A stretch of 64,000 bases of DNA. Source: Chloroflexota bacterium. GTDB taxonomy: Bacteria; Chloroflexota; Anaerolineae; Aggregatilineales; Phototrophicaceae. A program made the translations under genes and the position numbers. The stretch covers positions 1-64,000 of the forward strand of contig WTGN01000030.1 of the NCBI GenBank assembly GCA_011523545.1, written 5' to 3'. The notes under the pieces were generated by a model. That model was not told the origin of the DNA. It did not search any database and worked only from the letters and a program-made list of their open reading frames with translations. Below are positions 9,901-20,578 of the stretch, piece after piece. How positions within the stretch are numbered: the first letter of the stretch is position 1; every line of letters begins with the position of its first letter.

Positions 9901-12900
9901 ATGTTGGAATCGTTGACTAGAAGCATGTGGCGGCCGCAATTTAGACAGGCGACCCTCTCCGTTTTTCTGCTTGCCGTCATTCTGATCTACGGCGGCGGCT
10001 TACGCTTCATCGGGCAGAACTGGGACGACTTCTCTCACACGCATCCCGATGAACTCTTTCTCACGCGGCTCGTCCTGCCGAACATCGGCGGGGGCAACGC
10101 CTTCACCGCCGACGAGGCGCAGTTTCCCGAGCAGCAGATCCTGGCATTAAGTGATTCGACAGTTGCGCGCGGCCGCGATGATCTCCGCGTTCAGCCGGGC
10201 AGCAGGCTGGCGGTGGTCCGCGGATCTTTTGCCACCGAAGCCGGCCAGTGGCTCGTCAGCGCCGACCGGATTCTCGCCTTCGACAGCTTCCTGCAGGCTC
10301 AAGACGCGTTGATCGCCGGCGACGCTGACGCTCTGCTCGTCGACAAATTCCAGGCGCCCGATCACGATCAGGTTGCGAGCGTGGATTCGCTGTCGTCCGT
10401 CGACCTTCAGTCCTTGCGCTGCCTTCATCTCTACCCGGCCGCGAGCGGGAGCGGCGGCTTCTTTGACGCGCGCTGCTCGCCGTTGAATCCACACAACGCC
10501 GGCAGCGGCTTCTTCGTTTACGGGACCTTGCCCTTGCTGCTGGCGCATTACGGGGAGGGTTTCCTTCGCGCTGGGACCGAGGCGGGCTGGCCGCTCTTCG
10601 ATTTTCAAGGCGGTCATCTGGTCTGGCGCGGCATATCGATGATCTTCGATATTCTCAGCATCCTCATGGTCTTCGCTCTGGGCGCGCGGATGCACAATCG
10701 CTGGGTCGGTTTGCTCGCCGCCGCGCTTTATGCTGCCGCGCCGCTGGCGATCCAGAAGGCGCACTTCGGCACCGTCAACGCGACCGCCTCCTTCTTCGTT
10801 ATCCTGGCGCTGTATTTTGCGGTCCGTGTGCAGCAGCGCGGCGGGTGGCTGCCGTACATCTTATTCGGACTGGCCTGCGGGGCCGCGGTCGCCAGCCGCA
10901 TCAACCTGGCGCCGATGGCGGGCATCATCATCGTGTCGGCCGGTTTTCAAGCGATGCCGGCTCTTGACGCCCGCCTCAGCCAAGGTGAACGCGGCAGCAT
11001 CCTCGCTCGTCAAATTTTTGGCCTGCTCCTGGCCGGTTTTGGCGCCTTCTTGGTCTTCCGCATTTTCAACCCTTACGCCTTCACCGGGCCCGGATTCTTC
11101 GGCCTTTTACCAAACGAGCGCTGGATAGCGAATCTTGCTGAAGTCGGGCGCGGCGTCGGCGGGCTGCAAGATTACCCGCCGAACTGGCAGTGGCTGGCGC
11201 GCTCGCCCCTGGTTTATCTGACCAAGGACATGCTGTTCTGGGGCATGGGCTTGACTTTTGGCGTGCTTGCCTGGTTCGGCTGGTGCTGGGCGGCATATCG
11301 GCTGCTGCGGAACCGCCCCGGCGCGACCGCAAACCTCGCGCTGCTCGTCTGGATCGGCGGCTACATGCTTTGGATGAGCCGGCTGTGGACGATGACCATG
11401 CGTTACTACTTGCCATTGTATGGCGCGCTGGCGGTCCTGGCCGGCTGGTGCCTGGTGGAACTGTATCGTCATGCCAGGCGCCGGGGGACCAGCCCCCCGA
11501 TCACGTCTTGGCTGATGGCGGGCCTGGGCGCGGTCTTTGCCGCGGTCGGTGGATACCAGGCCGCCAGTGGCAGTTTCGATGCCACGTCCAGCAGCGCCCT
11601 TTTGATCGGAATCCTGCTGATAAGCAGCGCGGTCTTGCCGCAAGCCAATCGTCATCGGCCGGTAATCTTGGGGGCATTTTCGGTCGGCTTCGCGCTGCTC
11701 TGGGGGTTGATGCACTCGAATATCTATCGTCATCAGACGACGCTGGTACAGTCCTCGCGCTATATTTTTGAGCGCGTACCGGGCGACTTCGCCATGCAGC
11801 TCGAAGGCGCCGATGACGACGTGCCCTTGATCAACATCGCTATCGACGACACCGGCCTCGCGTTTCCGGGCTTTGACGGCTCGCCCTACAATCGCGCAAC
11901 CCAATATGTCGAAGGTCAGCCGAGGCGGGTCAGCTTCAAGGCGCCGGCCAGTGGCAGCGTTCGGCAAGTCTTTGCGCCCCATCTCGCCGACCCCTGGGAT
12001 GACGAGGCGCCGGAAGAAGTCATCATTCGCGTCTATGAGACAGGCGCCGATAGGCCGCTGGCGGAGGCGGTTTTGCGGGCAAATCTCAGCCGGGCGCAGC
12101 ATCCCCTTGGCGCGTCATACAGCATCCCTTTTGGCGCGCAGCTTCGGGTAATGGCGGGCGCCAGCTATGAGTTTGAAATTCTCGCCGCCGCCGGCAGCGG
12201 GGATGTTATCGGCTCTGGGTCGGTCGTGCTTAACGAGGGCGACTGGGACAATCGCGCTACCGGCATTCACACCTGCGACTTGCCCGACGGCCTGACGCTG
12301 GCGGACGACCCGCCGTCCGGCCTGCTGAGCGCCGCCGATTGCCGCGGCACGCAGGCTTTCTACCGCCTGGTCAACGCGCAGGACCAGATCATGTCCTTTC
12401 CGGTGGACAACCAGATCAAATACGATGACATCTTGCGCACGCTCGATATCGGCGATTATTTGACGATCGCCAGCAATCGCTTTTACGATTCTGAAACGCG
12501 CAATCTCAAACGCTGGCCTTTGACAACGCTGTACTATGAAAAGCTGTTCGCTGGCGAATTGGGTTATGACCTGATCGCCGTCTTCGACGAAACTTTCGAG
12601 TTGGGCCCCTGGCGCGTGTCTGACCAGCACCTGCCGATCTACGATTCGCCGGCCTGGCTGAACGAACTGGAAGCGGACGAAGCCTTCCACGTTTATGACC
12701 ATCCCGCCGTCTTCATCTTCCGCAAAGCGGAGGATTACTCGCGCGCCAAAGTCGAAGCGGCGCTCTCCAAAATCTCGCTCAAACAAGCGCATGAGTTGCG
12801 GTACGACGAAGACGAGGCCGAGCTCCTGGGCGTCTTTTACTGGAATTCCGTCGAGGCGGATCCCGTTCCGACCGCGCTGAGTTTCCCGCCTGAAGATTAC

Positions 12901-15777
12901 GACAGGCAAAGGTCGGGCGGCACCTGGTCCGCGCGTTTTTTCAGCGACAGCATAATCAACAAGAATCAATTGGCTGGCGTCATCGTTTGGTACGCGACCT
13001 TGTTCCTCTTCGGCGCGCTTGCCTTTCCGCTCGTATTCTCTTTATTTCCCGCATTGGCCGATGGCGGCTATGCCCTGTCCAAACTGGTCGGGATGCTGCT
13101 GGTGGCCTGGCTCGCCTGGGCGCTATCAAGCCTGAAAATCCCGCTGTGGTCACAGGGCGGGATACTGTTCTGCCTGGCCCTGCTCGCCTTGTTGAGCGCC
13201 TGGCTTGGTCGGCGCAACCGCGAAGCAATCGCCGCCTTCTTGCGCGGCAACTGGAAGCGGCTCCTCTGCATAGAGTTGATTGGGATCATCGCTTTCGCCC
13301 TGATGATTCTTGTGCGCCTGACGAACCCTGACCTGTGGCATCCCTTTAAGGGCGGCGAAAAGCCGATGGACTTCGCCTATCTGAATGGCATCTTGCGCAG
13401 CACAACCTTCCCGCCGATTGATCCCTGGTTCGCCGGCGGCTTCATCAACTATTACTATTTCGGCTATGTTTTGCTCGGGGCGCCGGCGCTCCTGCTGGGC
13501 ATCGTGCCGGCCTTCGCCTACAACCTCATGATACCGACCGTCTTCAGCCTGACGGGCCTGGGCGCATTTTCCGCCGCCTTCAACATCCTGTCGCGCTGGC
13601 GGATGACGCGGGACAAGCTGCCGAAATCAGAACCGGGGCGAAGACAAAAGCTCGGCAACCCCTGGGTCGCGGGGATCATGGCGCTGCTGCTTTGCATCGT
13701 GCTCGGCAATCTTGATACGGCGCGCGTTATAGGAAACGGCATCGCAAGCCTGGGCGGCTATCGCAATCCCGAGGGCCTGGAGCAATTCCTCGTCAATGAA
13801 TATGTCGCGGCTAATGGCGAAGAAGCGCCGCCGGCTGTGCGCGCTGAGCTCGCTGAAAGAGCCAACTCTGTGCGCCCCTGGGACAGCCTGCGTTATGAAA
13901 TCGACAGTTCGCTGTCGCTCACGGGCGGTTTGCTGCGTGGCATGGCGCGTGTGCTCGCGGGCGAGCCGCTGCCGATCCGCAGCGACCGCTGGTATTGGGG
14001 GCCGTCGCGGGTCTTGGCGGAGACGCCCGGCGTGGGTGGCGGCGCCATCACCGAAATGCCGTTTTTCACCTTTCTCTATGGCGACCTGCACGCTCATATG
14101 ATCAGCATGCCGCTGATATTGCTGGCGGTGCTGTTTCTGTTTAATGAGTTGGCGCATGCCGGGCGGGATCGACGCCGGCATCCCGAGCGATTCCTGGCGC
14201 TGGCGCTGGGGGCGCTGACCGTCGGCGCGCTGCAAGCGGCCAATACCTGGGATTGGCCGACCATGACGCTATTCGTCAGCGTTGGGCTGGCATACGCCTG
14301 GTGGCTCCGCTGGCGCCATAATTTCCGCCCGGTTCCGGATGCGAATTTTTACGCTGGGCTCATTGCCGCGCTCCTCGCAGGATGGGGCATCTTGACACTC
14401 GTAACACCCGCGAACGGCGCCGGCTTTGCGAACGCATGGTATTCTGTGGGCGGCGCCCTGCGTCTGGTGCTGGTCGCCGGCGCAGCCGTCGTCCTCGCCT
14501 ACGGCGCCATCCGTTATTGGCTGGCGCGGGTGTCGGCGCTTGACCTGGCCGCTCAGCTTGGCGGCTTCCTGCTGCTGAATTTCACTTTTGCCCTGCCCTA
14601 TACCTCCTGGTATGCCGCCACGTACAACAGCGTCCGCATGTGGGACGGCGGCAAGACGCCATTATGGGCCTACTTCGACATTCACGGGCTGTTCCTGTTT
14701 CTGATTGGGTCATTCCTGCTGTGGGATACGGCGCTTTGGCTGCGCTCGACATCGGTCAGAACCCTGCTCGAAAACCAGCGGGGCGCGAAATGGTTGGCGG
14801 GCTTGAGCCTGCTTCTTGGCCTGCTTGCGCTTGCATTGGCGCTGGCCGACTACCAGGTCGCCTTGATTGTATTGCCGCTCGTCGGTTGGATCGCCCTGCT
14901 CTTCTTCCGCCGCGGCCAATCGCGCGCCAGGCGGTTCATTCTGGCCCTGGTCGGTCTGGCGCTATCGCTGACGCTGGGCGTGGAAATCATCGTCATTGGC
15001 GGCGATATCGGCCGGCAGAACACCGTATTCAAGTTCTATATGCAGGTATGGCTGCTGCTGAGCATCGCCGGCGGCGTCGCATTCGCCTGCCTCATACGCG
15101 CCTCCGAAGACTTCACCAAGCCCCTGCGCCTCGTCTGGACCATTCCATGCCTGGCCCTGCTGTTCATCGCCGGCTTGTTTCCCATCACGGGCACGCGGGG
15201 GCGCTCCTTCGATCGCATGGCGCCTGAGCTGCCGTTGACCTTGAACGGACTGGATTACATGACGCAGGCCCGACATTACGAAAGCGCGCCGGCTTCGGGC
15301 GGCGGCGGATGGATCGATCTCGCTGTCGATCATGATCTGATAAGATGGCTGCAGGAAAATGTCGAGGGCTCGCCCGTGATCATAGAAGGCCGGCGCCGGC
15401 CGAGCGAATATCAATGGAATGGGCGCATTTCCATCGCAACCGGCTTGCCATCGGTGCTCGGTTGGAACTTCCATCAACGGCAGCAGCGCACCTTTCATCC
15501 GCTGCCGACCTGGGTGGACCAGCGCGAGCGAAACATCCTGCAATTCTACAACAGCGCTGACATCGATATCGCCGTCGACATCATCAATCACTACGACATC
15601 AGGTACATCATTCGCAGCGGGCTGGAAGCGCTGCACTCAACAGCGGAAGGCCTGGCGAAGTTTAATCGGATGGTGGACGCGGGCTTGCTTGACCGTGCCT
15701 ACGCGAATGAGGGCGGCGTCATATACGAAGTCAATGAAGAGGCCCTGTTCACTTATCTTGTGGAGCGTTTCCGATGA
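9901..15777 (+). CDS. Giant fused membrane protein: GT-C glycosyltransferase plus YYY (DUF2298) domain
   Basis: 1958 residues. The N-terminal half is GT-C-like: a first helix at about 15-33, then the external loop WDDFSHTHPDE with Asp50-Glu51, and more helices to about 590. A soluble region (about 600-1010) follows. The C-terminal half is a YYY module: NYYYFGYV (Tyr1184-1186), a GDLHAH signature (Asp1395-His1399), NTVFKFY (from Asn1707) and a terminal VLGW...H..Q region near 1865. As I recall, the YYY family is restricted to Chloroflexota and some archaea and has no proven reaction. The next gene starts in an ATGA overlap, so the two are translationally coupled. The Shine-Dalgarno is weak. 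Confidence 0.85.
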   Translation: MLESLTRSMWRPQFRQATLSVFLLAVILIYGGGLRFIGQNWDDFSHTHPDELFLTRLVLPNIGGGNAFTADEAQFPEQQILALSDSTVARGRDDLRVQPGSRLAVVRGSFATEAGQWLVSADRILAFDSFLQAQDALIAGDADALLVDKFQAPDHDQVASVDSLSSVDLQSLRCLHLYPAASGSGGFFDARCSPLNPHNAGSGFFVYGTLPLLLAHYGEGFLRAGTEAGWPLFDFQGGHLVWRGISMIFDILSILMVFALGARMHNRWVGLLAAALYAAAPLAIQKAHFGTVNATASFFVILALYFAVRVQQRGGWLPYILFGLACGAAVASRINLAPMAGIIIVSAGFQAMPALDARLSQGERGSILARQIFGLLLAGFGAFLVFRIFNPYAFTGPGFFGLLPNERWIANLAEVGRGVGGLQDYPPNWQWLARSPLVYLTKDMLFWGMGLTFGVLAWFGWCWAAYRLLRNRPGATANLALLVWIGGYMLWMSRLWTMTMRYYLPLYGALAVLAGWCLVELYRHARRRGTSPPITSWLMAGLGAVFAAVGGYQAASGSFDATSSSALLIGILLISSAVLPQANRHRPVILGAFSVGFALLWGLMHSNIYRHQTTLVQSSRYIFERVPGDFAMQLEGADDDVPLINIAIDDTGLAFPGFDGSPYNRATQYVEGQPRRVSFKAPASGSVRQVFAPHLADPWDDEAPEEVIIRVYETGADRPLAEAVLRANLSRAQHPLGASYSIPFGAQLRVMAGASYEFEILAAAGSGDVIGSGSVVLNEGDWDNRATGIHTCDLPDGLTLADDPPSGLLSAADCRGTQAFYRLVNAQDQIMSFPVDNQIKYDDILRTLDIGDYLTIASNRFYDSETRNLKRWPLTTLYYEKLFAGELGYDLIAVFDETFELGPWRVSDQHLPIYDSPAWLNELEADEAFHVYDHPAVFIFRKAEDYSRAKVEAALSKISLKQAHELRYDEDEAELLGVFYWNSVEADPVPTALSFPPEDYDRQRSGGTWSARFFSDSIINKNQLAGVIVWYATLFLFGALAFPLVFSLFPALADGGYALSKLVGMLLVAWLAWALSSLKIPLWSQGGILFCLALLALLSAWLGRRNREAIAAFLRGNWKRLLCIELIGIIAFALMILVRLTNPDLWHPFKGGEKPMDFAYLNGILRSTTFPPIDPWFAGGFINYYYFGYVLLGAPALLLGIVPAFAYNLMIPTVFSLTGLGAFSAAFNILSRWRMTRDKLPKSEPGRRQKLGNPWVAGIMALLLCIVLGNLDTARVIGNGIASLGGYRNPEGLEQFLVNEYVAANGEEAPPAVRAELAERANSVRPWDSLRYEIDSSLSLTGGLLRGMARVLAGEPLPIRSDRWYWGPSRVLAETPGVGGGAITEMPFFTFLYGDLHAHMISMPLILLAVLFLFNELAHAGRDRRRHPERFLALALGALTVGALQAANTWDWPTMTLFVSVGLAYAWWLRWRHNFRPVPDANFYAGLIAALLAGWGILTLVTPANGAGFANAWYSVGGALRLVLVAGAAVVLAYGAIRYWLARVSALDLAAQLGGFLLLNFTFALPYTSWYAATYNSVRMWDGGKTPLWAYFDIHGLFLFLIGSFLLWDTALWLRSTSVRTLLENQRGAKWLAGLSLLLGLLALALALADYQVALIVLPLVGWIALLFFRRGQSRARRFILALVGLALSLTLGVEIIVIGGDIGRQNTVFKFYMQVWLLLSIAGGVAFACLIRASEDFTKPLRLVWTIPCLALLFIAGLFPITGTRGRSFDRMAPELPLTLNGLDYMTQARHYESAPASGGGGWIDLAVDHDLIRWLQENVEGSPVIIEGRRRPSEYQWNGRISIATGLPSVLGWNFHQRQQRTFHPLPTWVDQRERNILQFYNSADIDIAVDIINHYDIRYIIRSGLEALHSTAEGLAKFNRMVDAGLLDRAYANEGGVIYEVNEEALFTYLVERFR

Positions 15778-18467
15778 CGGTGCTGCTGGACTGGCTCGGG
15801 CGCGAAGGGCAAATTGTCATCGCCTGGTGGCTTTGGATCACGCTGGCGGGCGCGGCCGCTTTCCCGCTTTGCCTGCGTCTGCTTGGTGGCCTGCCAGACA
15901 AGGGATACACCCTGGCGCGCGCCTTGGGCATGCTGCTGGTCACCTTCATCTTTTGGCTGCTGGGCAGCTTCGGCGCCCTCGACAATTCGGCGGGCGGCAT
16001 CGTTTTCTCATGGCTCTTGCTCTTTATCATCGCCCTCGTGTTTTACCAGCGCCACGCGGAAAGCAATGAGATAGCCATCTGGTGGCGCGAGAATCGGTCG
16101 CTTGTCATCGCAGCGGAATTGCTCTTCCTCGTCCTATTCTTGGGCTGGACATTTTTTCGCGCGCATCAGAACGGCTTAACCGGCACCGAAAAACCGATGG
16201 AGCTGGCGTTTTTCAGCGCGGCGCAGCGCAGCGCCGTCTTCCCCCCTGCCGACCCCTGGATGTCGGGCTATGCCATTAGCTACTACTACATGGGTTATGT
16301 CATGTGGTCGGCGCTGGCAACACTGAGCGGCGTCGCCAGCAGCGTCGGTTTCAACTTGACCGTCGCCTCGCTCTTCGCCCTCACCGGCTTAAGCGCATTC
16401 GGCGTCGCTTACAATCTGGTCCGCTCGCCGATGGGGCCTTCGTTTGGCCTCGGCGCCCGGCCGGCATCGCGCAAGGCGGGCATCGCGGCGGGCTTGCTGG
16501 CTATGGCGCTGCTCATTCTGGTCGGCAATTTTCAAATGGTCTTCATTGAGGCGCCCTATCAAACACGCAGCGCAAGCCAATCCACGCTCGATTTCTGGGC
16601 GACGCAAGCGCGCTCGCATTTCGCCGACGGCGAATACCAGCAGGACCGGTCCGCCGAGCTATCGCTGCATTCGTCGAGCTGGGATTATTGGTGGTGGTTC
16701 CGCGCCAGCCGCGTCATCACCGATTACGATTTGCAGGGTAACCCGATCGGCACTCAGCCAATTGGCGAGTTCCCCGCCTTCAGTTTCATTCTGGGCGACA
16801 ACCACCCGCACGTCCTGGCGCTGCCCTTCACCGTGTTGGTCATCGGCTTGATGCTCAACCTGCTGCTGCGGCGGCGCGCGCCATCCGCGTCTGAACTGCT
16901 TTTGTATGGCTTGGCGGTCGGCGGCTTGACCTTCCTCAACGCTTGGGATGGCCCGATCTATCTCTTTGGTCTGGCGGGCGTGGAGGCTCTGCGCCGGCTG
17001 ATGACCAGCGACCGGGGCAAGCTGCTGGCGGTGGACTTGCTGGCCCTCATCCGATTTGGCGCGTCGCTGGCGCTGGTCGCCCTATTGGCCTACCTGCCCT
17101 ATTTCGTCGGCTTCCGTTCGCAAGCGGGCGGCATTCTGCCGAATCTGCGCCATCCGACGCAATTCCAGCAGTTCTTCATTATGTTCGGCCCGCTGCTGCT
17201 AGTCGTCAGCGCATATCTCGCTGTCGAAGTCTGGCGCGGTCACAGGGCGCGCCGGCTGGATTGGCGTTTTGGGCTGGCTGCGGGCGGGGCCTTATGGCTT
17301 GCCCTGGCCGGATTGATGACGGCCTTGAGCCTGGCCATCTTGCCCGAAGAATCCAGCGCGCCGCTTGGCCTGCTAATCCAGCGGCGCATAGACTTCGGGC
17401 TCACGTCGCTGTTGCTTTTGCTTGGCATCATCATGGCGCTGGCGCGGCTTTTCCCCGGCGGGCGGCGTGATTTTCATGGTGAAGTCGCGATCATCTGGGT
17501 AAAATATCCCCCGCGGACCGGCTTCGTCCTGCTGCTCATTGGCATGGGCCTGGTATTGGCGATATTTCCCGAGTTCCTGTACCTGAAGGACAACTTCGGC
17601 GTACGCATCAACACGGTATTCAAGTTCTATTATCAAGCCTGGGTGCTTTGGAGCCTTGCGGCTGCCTGCGCGGCCTGCAGCATCTTGGCGGATAGCAGCG
17701 AGGCCCGGCCGCATCCGCTGCTGCGTCTTGCTTTTGCCGCCATGCTGGCGCTCAGCCTTGGCGCTGGTTTGCTGTACACGATCGAGGCTGTCTACAACCG
17801 GTCCTGGATCGAAACCGGTCGTCAGCACGCGACCGCCGCGCGCGCCTATGCCCCGCCCGCTGATTGGAAGGGCGCCATTCGCCGTGTTGCCGAGGGCGAA
17901 ACGGTGGCGCCGGGCAGGATCCTCTTTTCAAAAAGCGACCTTGGCGATGCTGCCGGCGGGGACTTGATTCGGGCAGACCATGCTGGCATCGTTGTATATC
18001 AAGACGGGGCGGTGATTGTCGAAGCGCCGCTGACCCTGGATGGCGCGGCGAGAATGCTGCACCTGGACGATCAGCGGGTTATCGGCTGCCTGAGCGGGTT
18101 GGTCGGGCGCGCCGATGCGGTGGTCGCCGAGGCTGTTGGCGAGCCCTATCGCGTTGAATACGGCCGGGTCGGAACGCTGACTGGGATTCCCATCGTGCTG
18201 GGCTGGGAGAATCACGAGCGGCAGTGGCGCGGGAACACATACGCAGATATCGCCGGAACGCGCAATGTCGATCTGAAGCGCCTGTATACCGCCGCCCTAA
18301 TGGACGACGTTGTCGATATCATCAATCGTTATGACATCGACTATATATTGTACGGAACATCGGAGCGCCACAAATATGGCGACCTGGGCGAAGAGAAATT
18401 CGCCGATCATCTGCCCGTCGTCTGCCATCATGGGCGCTCGCGGGTTTATTACAGCGCCCGTGATTAA
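15774..18467 (+). CDS. Second YYY (DUF2298) membrane protein
   Basis: 897 residues, almost all hydrophobic helices, colinear with the C-terminal half of the preceding protein. Shared marks are SYYYMGYV (Tyr170-172), GDNHPH (Asp342-His346), NTVFKFY (from Asn613) and a C-terminal VLGWENHERQWRG. The ATG sits in an ATGA overlap with the upstream stop. The two genes look like a tandem duplication after which one copy gained, or kept, the GT-C half. The conserved His/Asp clusters and the neighbours suggest a role in surface glycan transfer or flipping; this is inference. Confidence 0.85.
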   Translation: MTVLLDWLGREGQIVIAWWLWITLAGAAAFPLCLRLLGGLPDKGYTLARALGMLLVTFIFWLLGSFGALDNSAGGIVFSWLLLFIIALVFYQRHAESNEIAIWWRENRSLVIAAELLFLVLFLGWTFFRAHQNGLTGTEKPMELAFFSAAQRSAVFPPADPWMSGYAISYYYMGYVMWSALATLSGVASSVGFNLTVASLFALTGLSAFGVAYNLVRSPMGPSFGLGARPASRKAGIAAGLLAMALLILVGNFQMVFIEAPYQTRSASQSTLDFWATQARSHFADGEYQQDRSAELSLHSSSWDYWWWFRASRVITDYDLQGNPIGTQPIGEFPAFSFILGDNHPHVLALPFTVLVIGLMLNLLLRRRAPSASELLLYGLAVGGLTFLNAWDGPIYLFGLAGVEALRRLMTSDRGKLLAVDLLALIRFGASLALVALLAYLPYFVGFRSQAGGILPNLRHPTQFQQFFIMFGPLLLVVSAYLAVEVWRGHRARRLDWRFGLAAGGALWLALAGLMTALSLAILPEESSAPLGLLIQRRIDFGLTSLLLLLGIIMALARLFPGGRRDFHGEVAIIWVKYPPRTGFVLLLIGMGLVLAIFPEFLYLKDNFGVRINTVFKFYYQAWVLWSLAAACAACSILADSSEARPHPLLRLAFAAMLALSLGAGLLYTIEAVYNRSWIETGRQHATAARAYAPPADWKGAIRRVAEGETVAPGRILFSKSDLGDAAGGDLIRADHAGIVVYQDGAVIVEAPLTLDGAARMLHLDDQRVIGCLSGLVGRADAVVAEAVGEPYRVEYGRVGTLTGIPIVLGWENHERQWRGNTYADIAGTRNVDLKRLYTAALMDDVVDIINRYDIDYILYGTSERHKYGDLGEEKFADHLPVVCHHGRSRVYYSARD

Positions 18468-18521
18468 GGCGGCAGCGCGGGAAATATGTCCGCCCGCATG
18501 CCTTAGGAAAGAGGACCGACC

Positions 18522-20513
18522 TTGGAAGCTGAGGGACAATTGACGGGATTCGCCCAGACCAGGGCAGCGTCTCCTGAAATCGCTGAAGCGGGCCTGGCGC
18601 GGCCGTCGGTCTCGGTCGAAGCCCTGGCCTACATCGGCCTCTTCCTGCTCGCCTTGCTGCTGCGCGTCAGCGATCTGGACAAAGTTCCGATTTCCGATTT
18701 GGAAGCGGCAGGCGCGCTGCAGGCTTGGCATACGATTGAAGACGACGCGCCCGGCGCATTTACCGTATCAAGCAGCCCGCTGACCTATATTTCGCAGGTC
18801 GCCAGTTTTTCGCTGCTGGGCGCGAGCGAGTTCACAGCGCGCATTGGAACAGCGCTGGCCGGATTGGCGCTGGCCTTTACGCCCCTGTTGTTCCGCGACA
18901 GCCTGGGCCGGACGAGAACATTCATTTGGGCGCTCTTGCTCTCGGTGCTGACAGCGCCAACGGTCTCATCCCGCAGCGCCGACGGCGGCGCTTTCATGAT
19001 GCTGTTCGCCGCGCTGGCGATCTGGTCGATTCGGCGATATTGGTATTCCCGGCGGCTCAGTGATGCCTGTTGGGCGCTTGCCTTTATCGCCTTCATGGTC
19101 GGGCTATCAAGCCCGGCGGGCATCCCGCTGTTGGCAGTCTTGCTGGCGGCGGGCTGGCTGGCTGTCTGGCGCACCGCCCTCAGCGCGCCCCAACGCCTGG
19201 AATTGCCGGGCGATGATATCTTGCAGCTCGCGGTGCGGCGGCTGCGCGACTTTCCTTACGCCGGCGCGGTGTTCGTGCCGCTGCTGCTGGTCGTCCTTGC
19301 ATCCACGCTGTTTATGTCGAATCCGGCCGGCCTGCGCACCGTGAGCCAGCTGATCGCGGAGTCGATACGCGGTCTGACACTCAGCCAGGCCGCGGATGGC
19401 GCGCCGCTGGGATTCGTCGCCTTGTTGACCTACGAGCCCCTGCTTATCATCTATGCCCTTGGCGGCGCCTGGCTGCTGTGGAAAAAGGGCGATGTCACCT
19501 ATCTTGACCGTTTCGCGGCCGCCTGGGCGGCGCTTGGCGCGCTCGGCCTGCTATTGTATCCCGGCGCCAATGCGACCGACGCGATGTGGGTTGCGTTCCC
19601 GCTGACGATGCTGGCGAGTTATGGCGTCACGCAGTTGATGGTCGATCGGCGTGTGGTCATTCTCTGGGGCCAGAACGATGAAGAGGGGGAAGCGAGCGCG
19701 CTCTATAGCACGCGCTACCGCTGGGTCAAATGGGCGATCTCCGCGCTTGTGCTCATGTTTCTGGTTATCCTCTCGGCGCAGTTCATGCAAGTGGCGCGCT
19801 TGATGCTCGGGCTGCCGGCCGGCATGAGCTTTTACGAAATCTTCCCTGCCCTGCGTGAACCGGCCCAGACGCGCTTGCTGCATGGCTTGGGCCTGCTGGC
19901 GCTGACGGCAATCATAGCGCTGATCGTATTCCTGCTCACCGCCAACTTTTGGGGCATGGGCACCTGCCTGCAAGGCATCGGTCTTGGCTTCTTCTGGCTG
20001 GCATTGCTCTCCGGCGCGGGCGGCGCCTGGCGGGGGGCGGTCGTTGGCGAATTCGACTTGTGGACGCAGCGCGCGCTATCTGAAGACGCTTATCTCTTGC
20101 GCGAGACATTATTTGAATTGGCCAACCGCGATTCCGCCGGCAACCCGGCGCTGGAGATCAAGATCGTGCCTGACGACGACGGCATCATTCGCGATGACGG
20201 CGCCCTCGCCTGGCTCCTGCGCGACTTTGCCGGCGCCCGCTTCGTAAACAGGGCAGAAGAGGCGGCGGGCGCGCAATTGCTGTTGACGGCCTACGATGAA
20301 GGCGGGGTGGAGCCGCTCGTTGGCGATTATGTCGGCCAGCGTTTCCGCCTGCGCCGGAGCTGGTCGCTGGCGCAACTGAGCATCTGGGATTGGCCTGCCT
20401 GGTGGTCGCAAGGTCGCTTGCGCGCAGGCATCACGCGGGAAGAAGCCGTCCTGCTTTGGCTGCGCCAAGATGTCTACGATGGCGTTTCAGCCAAGCGGCG
20501 CCCTCAATTCTGA
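18522..20513 (+). CDS. GT-C-like polytopic glycosyltransferase
   Basis: 663 residues. The first helix is at about 33-48; the following external loop has PISDLEAAG with Asp59 in the usual GT-C catalytic position. About a dozen further helices and a short C-terminal soluble tail (about 530-663) follow. The start is TTG at 18522, chosen because GGAAAGAGG ends 7 bases before it and no ATG fits the N-terminus. It lies 54 bp after the second YYY gene and 65 bp before the sigma factor, on the same strand. Probably another polyprenyl-phosphate-sugar-dependent transferase of this locus; the substrate is unknown. Confidence 0.7.
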   Translation: MEAEGQLTGFAQTRAASPEIAEAGLARPSVSVEALAYIGLFLLALLLRVSDLDKVPISDLEAAGALQAWHTIEDDAPGAFTVSSSPLTYISQVASFSLLGASEFTARIGTALAGLALAFTPLLFRDSLGRTRTFIWALLLSVLTAPTVSSRSADGGAFMMLFAALAIWSIRRYWYSRRLSDACWALAFIAFMVGLSSPAGIPLLAVLLAAGWLAVWRTALSAPQRLELPGDDILQLAVRRLRDFPYAGAVFVPLLLVVLASTLFMSNPAGLRTVSQLIAESIRGLTLSQAADGAPLGFVALLTYEPLLIIYALGGAWLLWKKGDVTYLDRFAAAWAALGALGLLLYPGANATDAMWVAFPLTMLASYGVTQLMVDRRVVILWGQNDEEGEASALYSTRYRWVKWAISALVLMFLVILSAQFMQVARLMLGLPAGMSFYEIFPALREPAQTRLLHGLGLLALTAIIALIVFLLTANFWGMGTCLQGIGLGFFWLALLSGAGGAWRGAVVGEFDLWTQRALSEDAYLLRETLFELANRDSAGNPALEIKIVPDDDGIIRDDGALAWLLRDFAGARFVNRAEEAAGAQLLLTAYDEGGVEPLVGDYVGQRFRLRRSWSLAQLSIWDWPAWWSQGRLRAGITREEAVLLWLRQDVYDGVSAKRRPQF

Positions 20514-20578
20514 GGATGTTCGCGTTACAATGTGTAGATGAGGAAGTGTCCGCAAATGCCCGCGACAGGTATCGTAAT

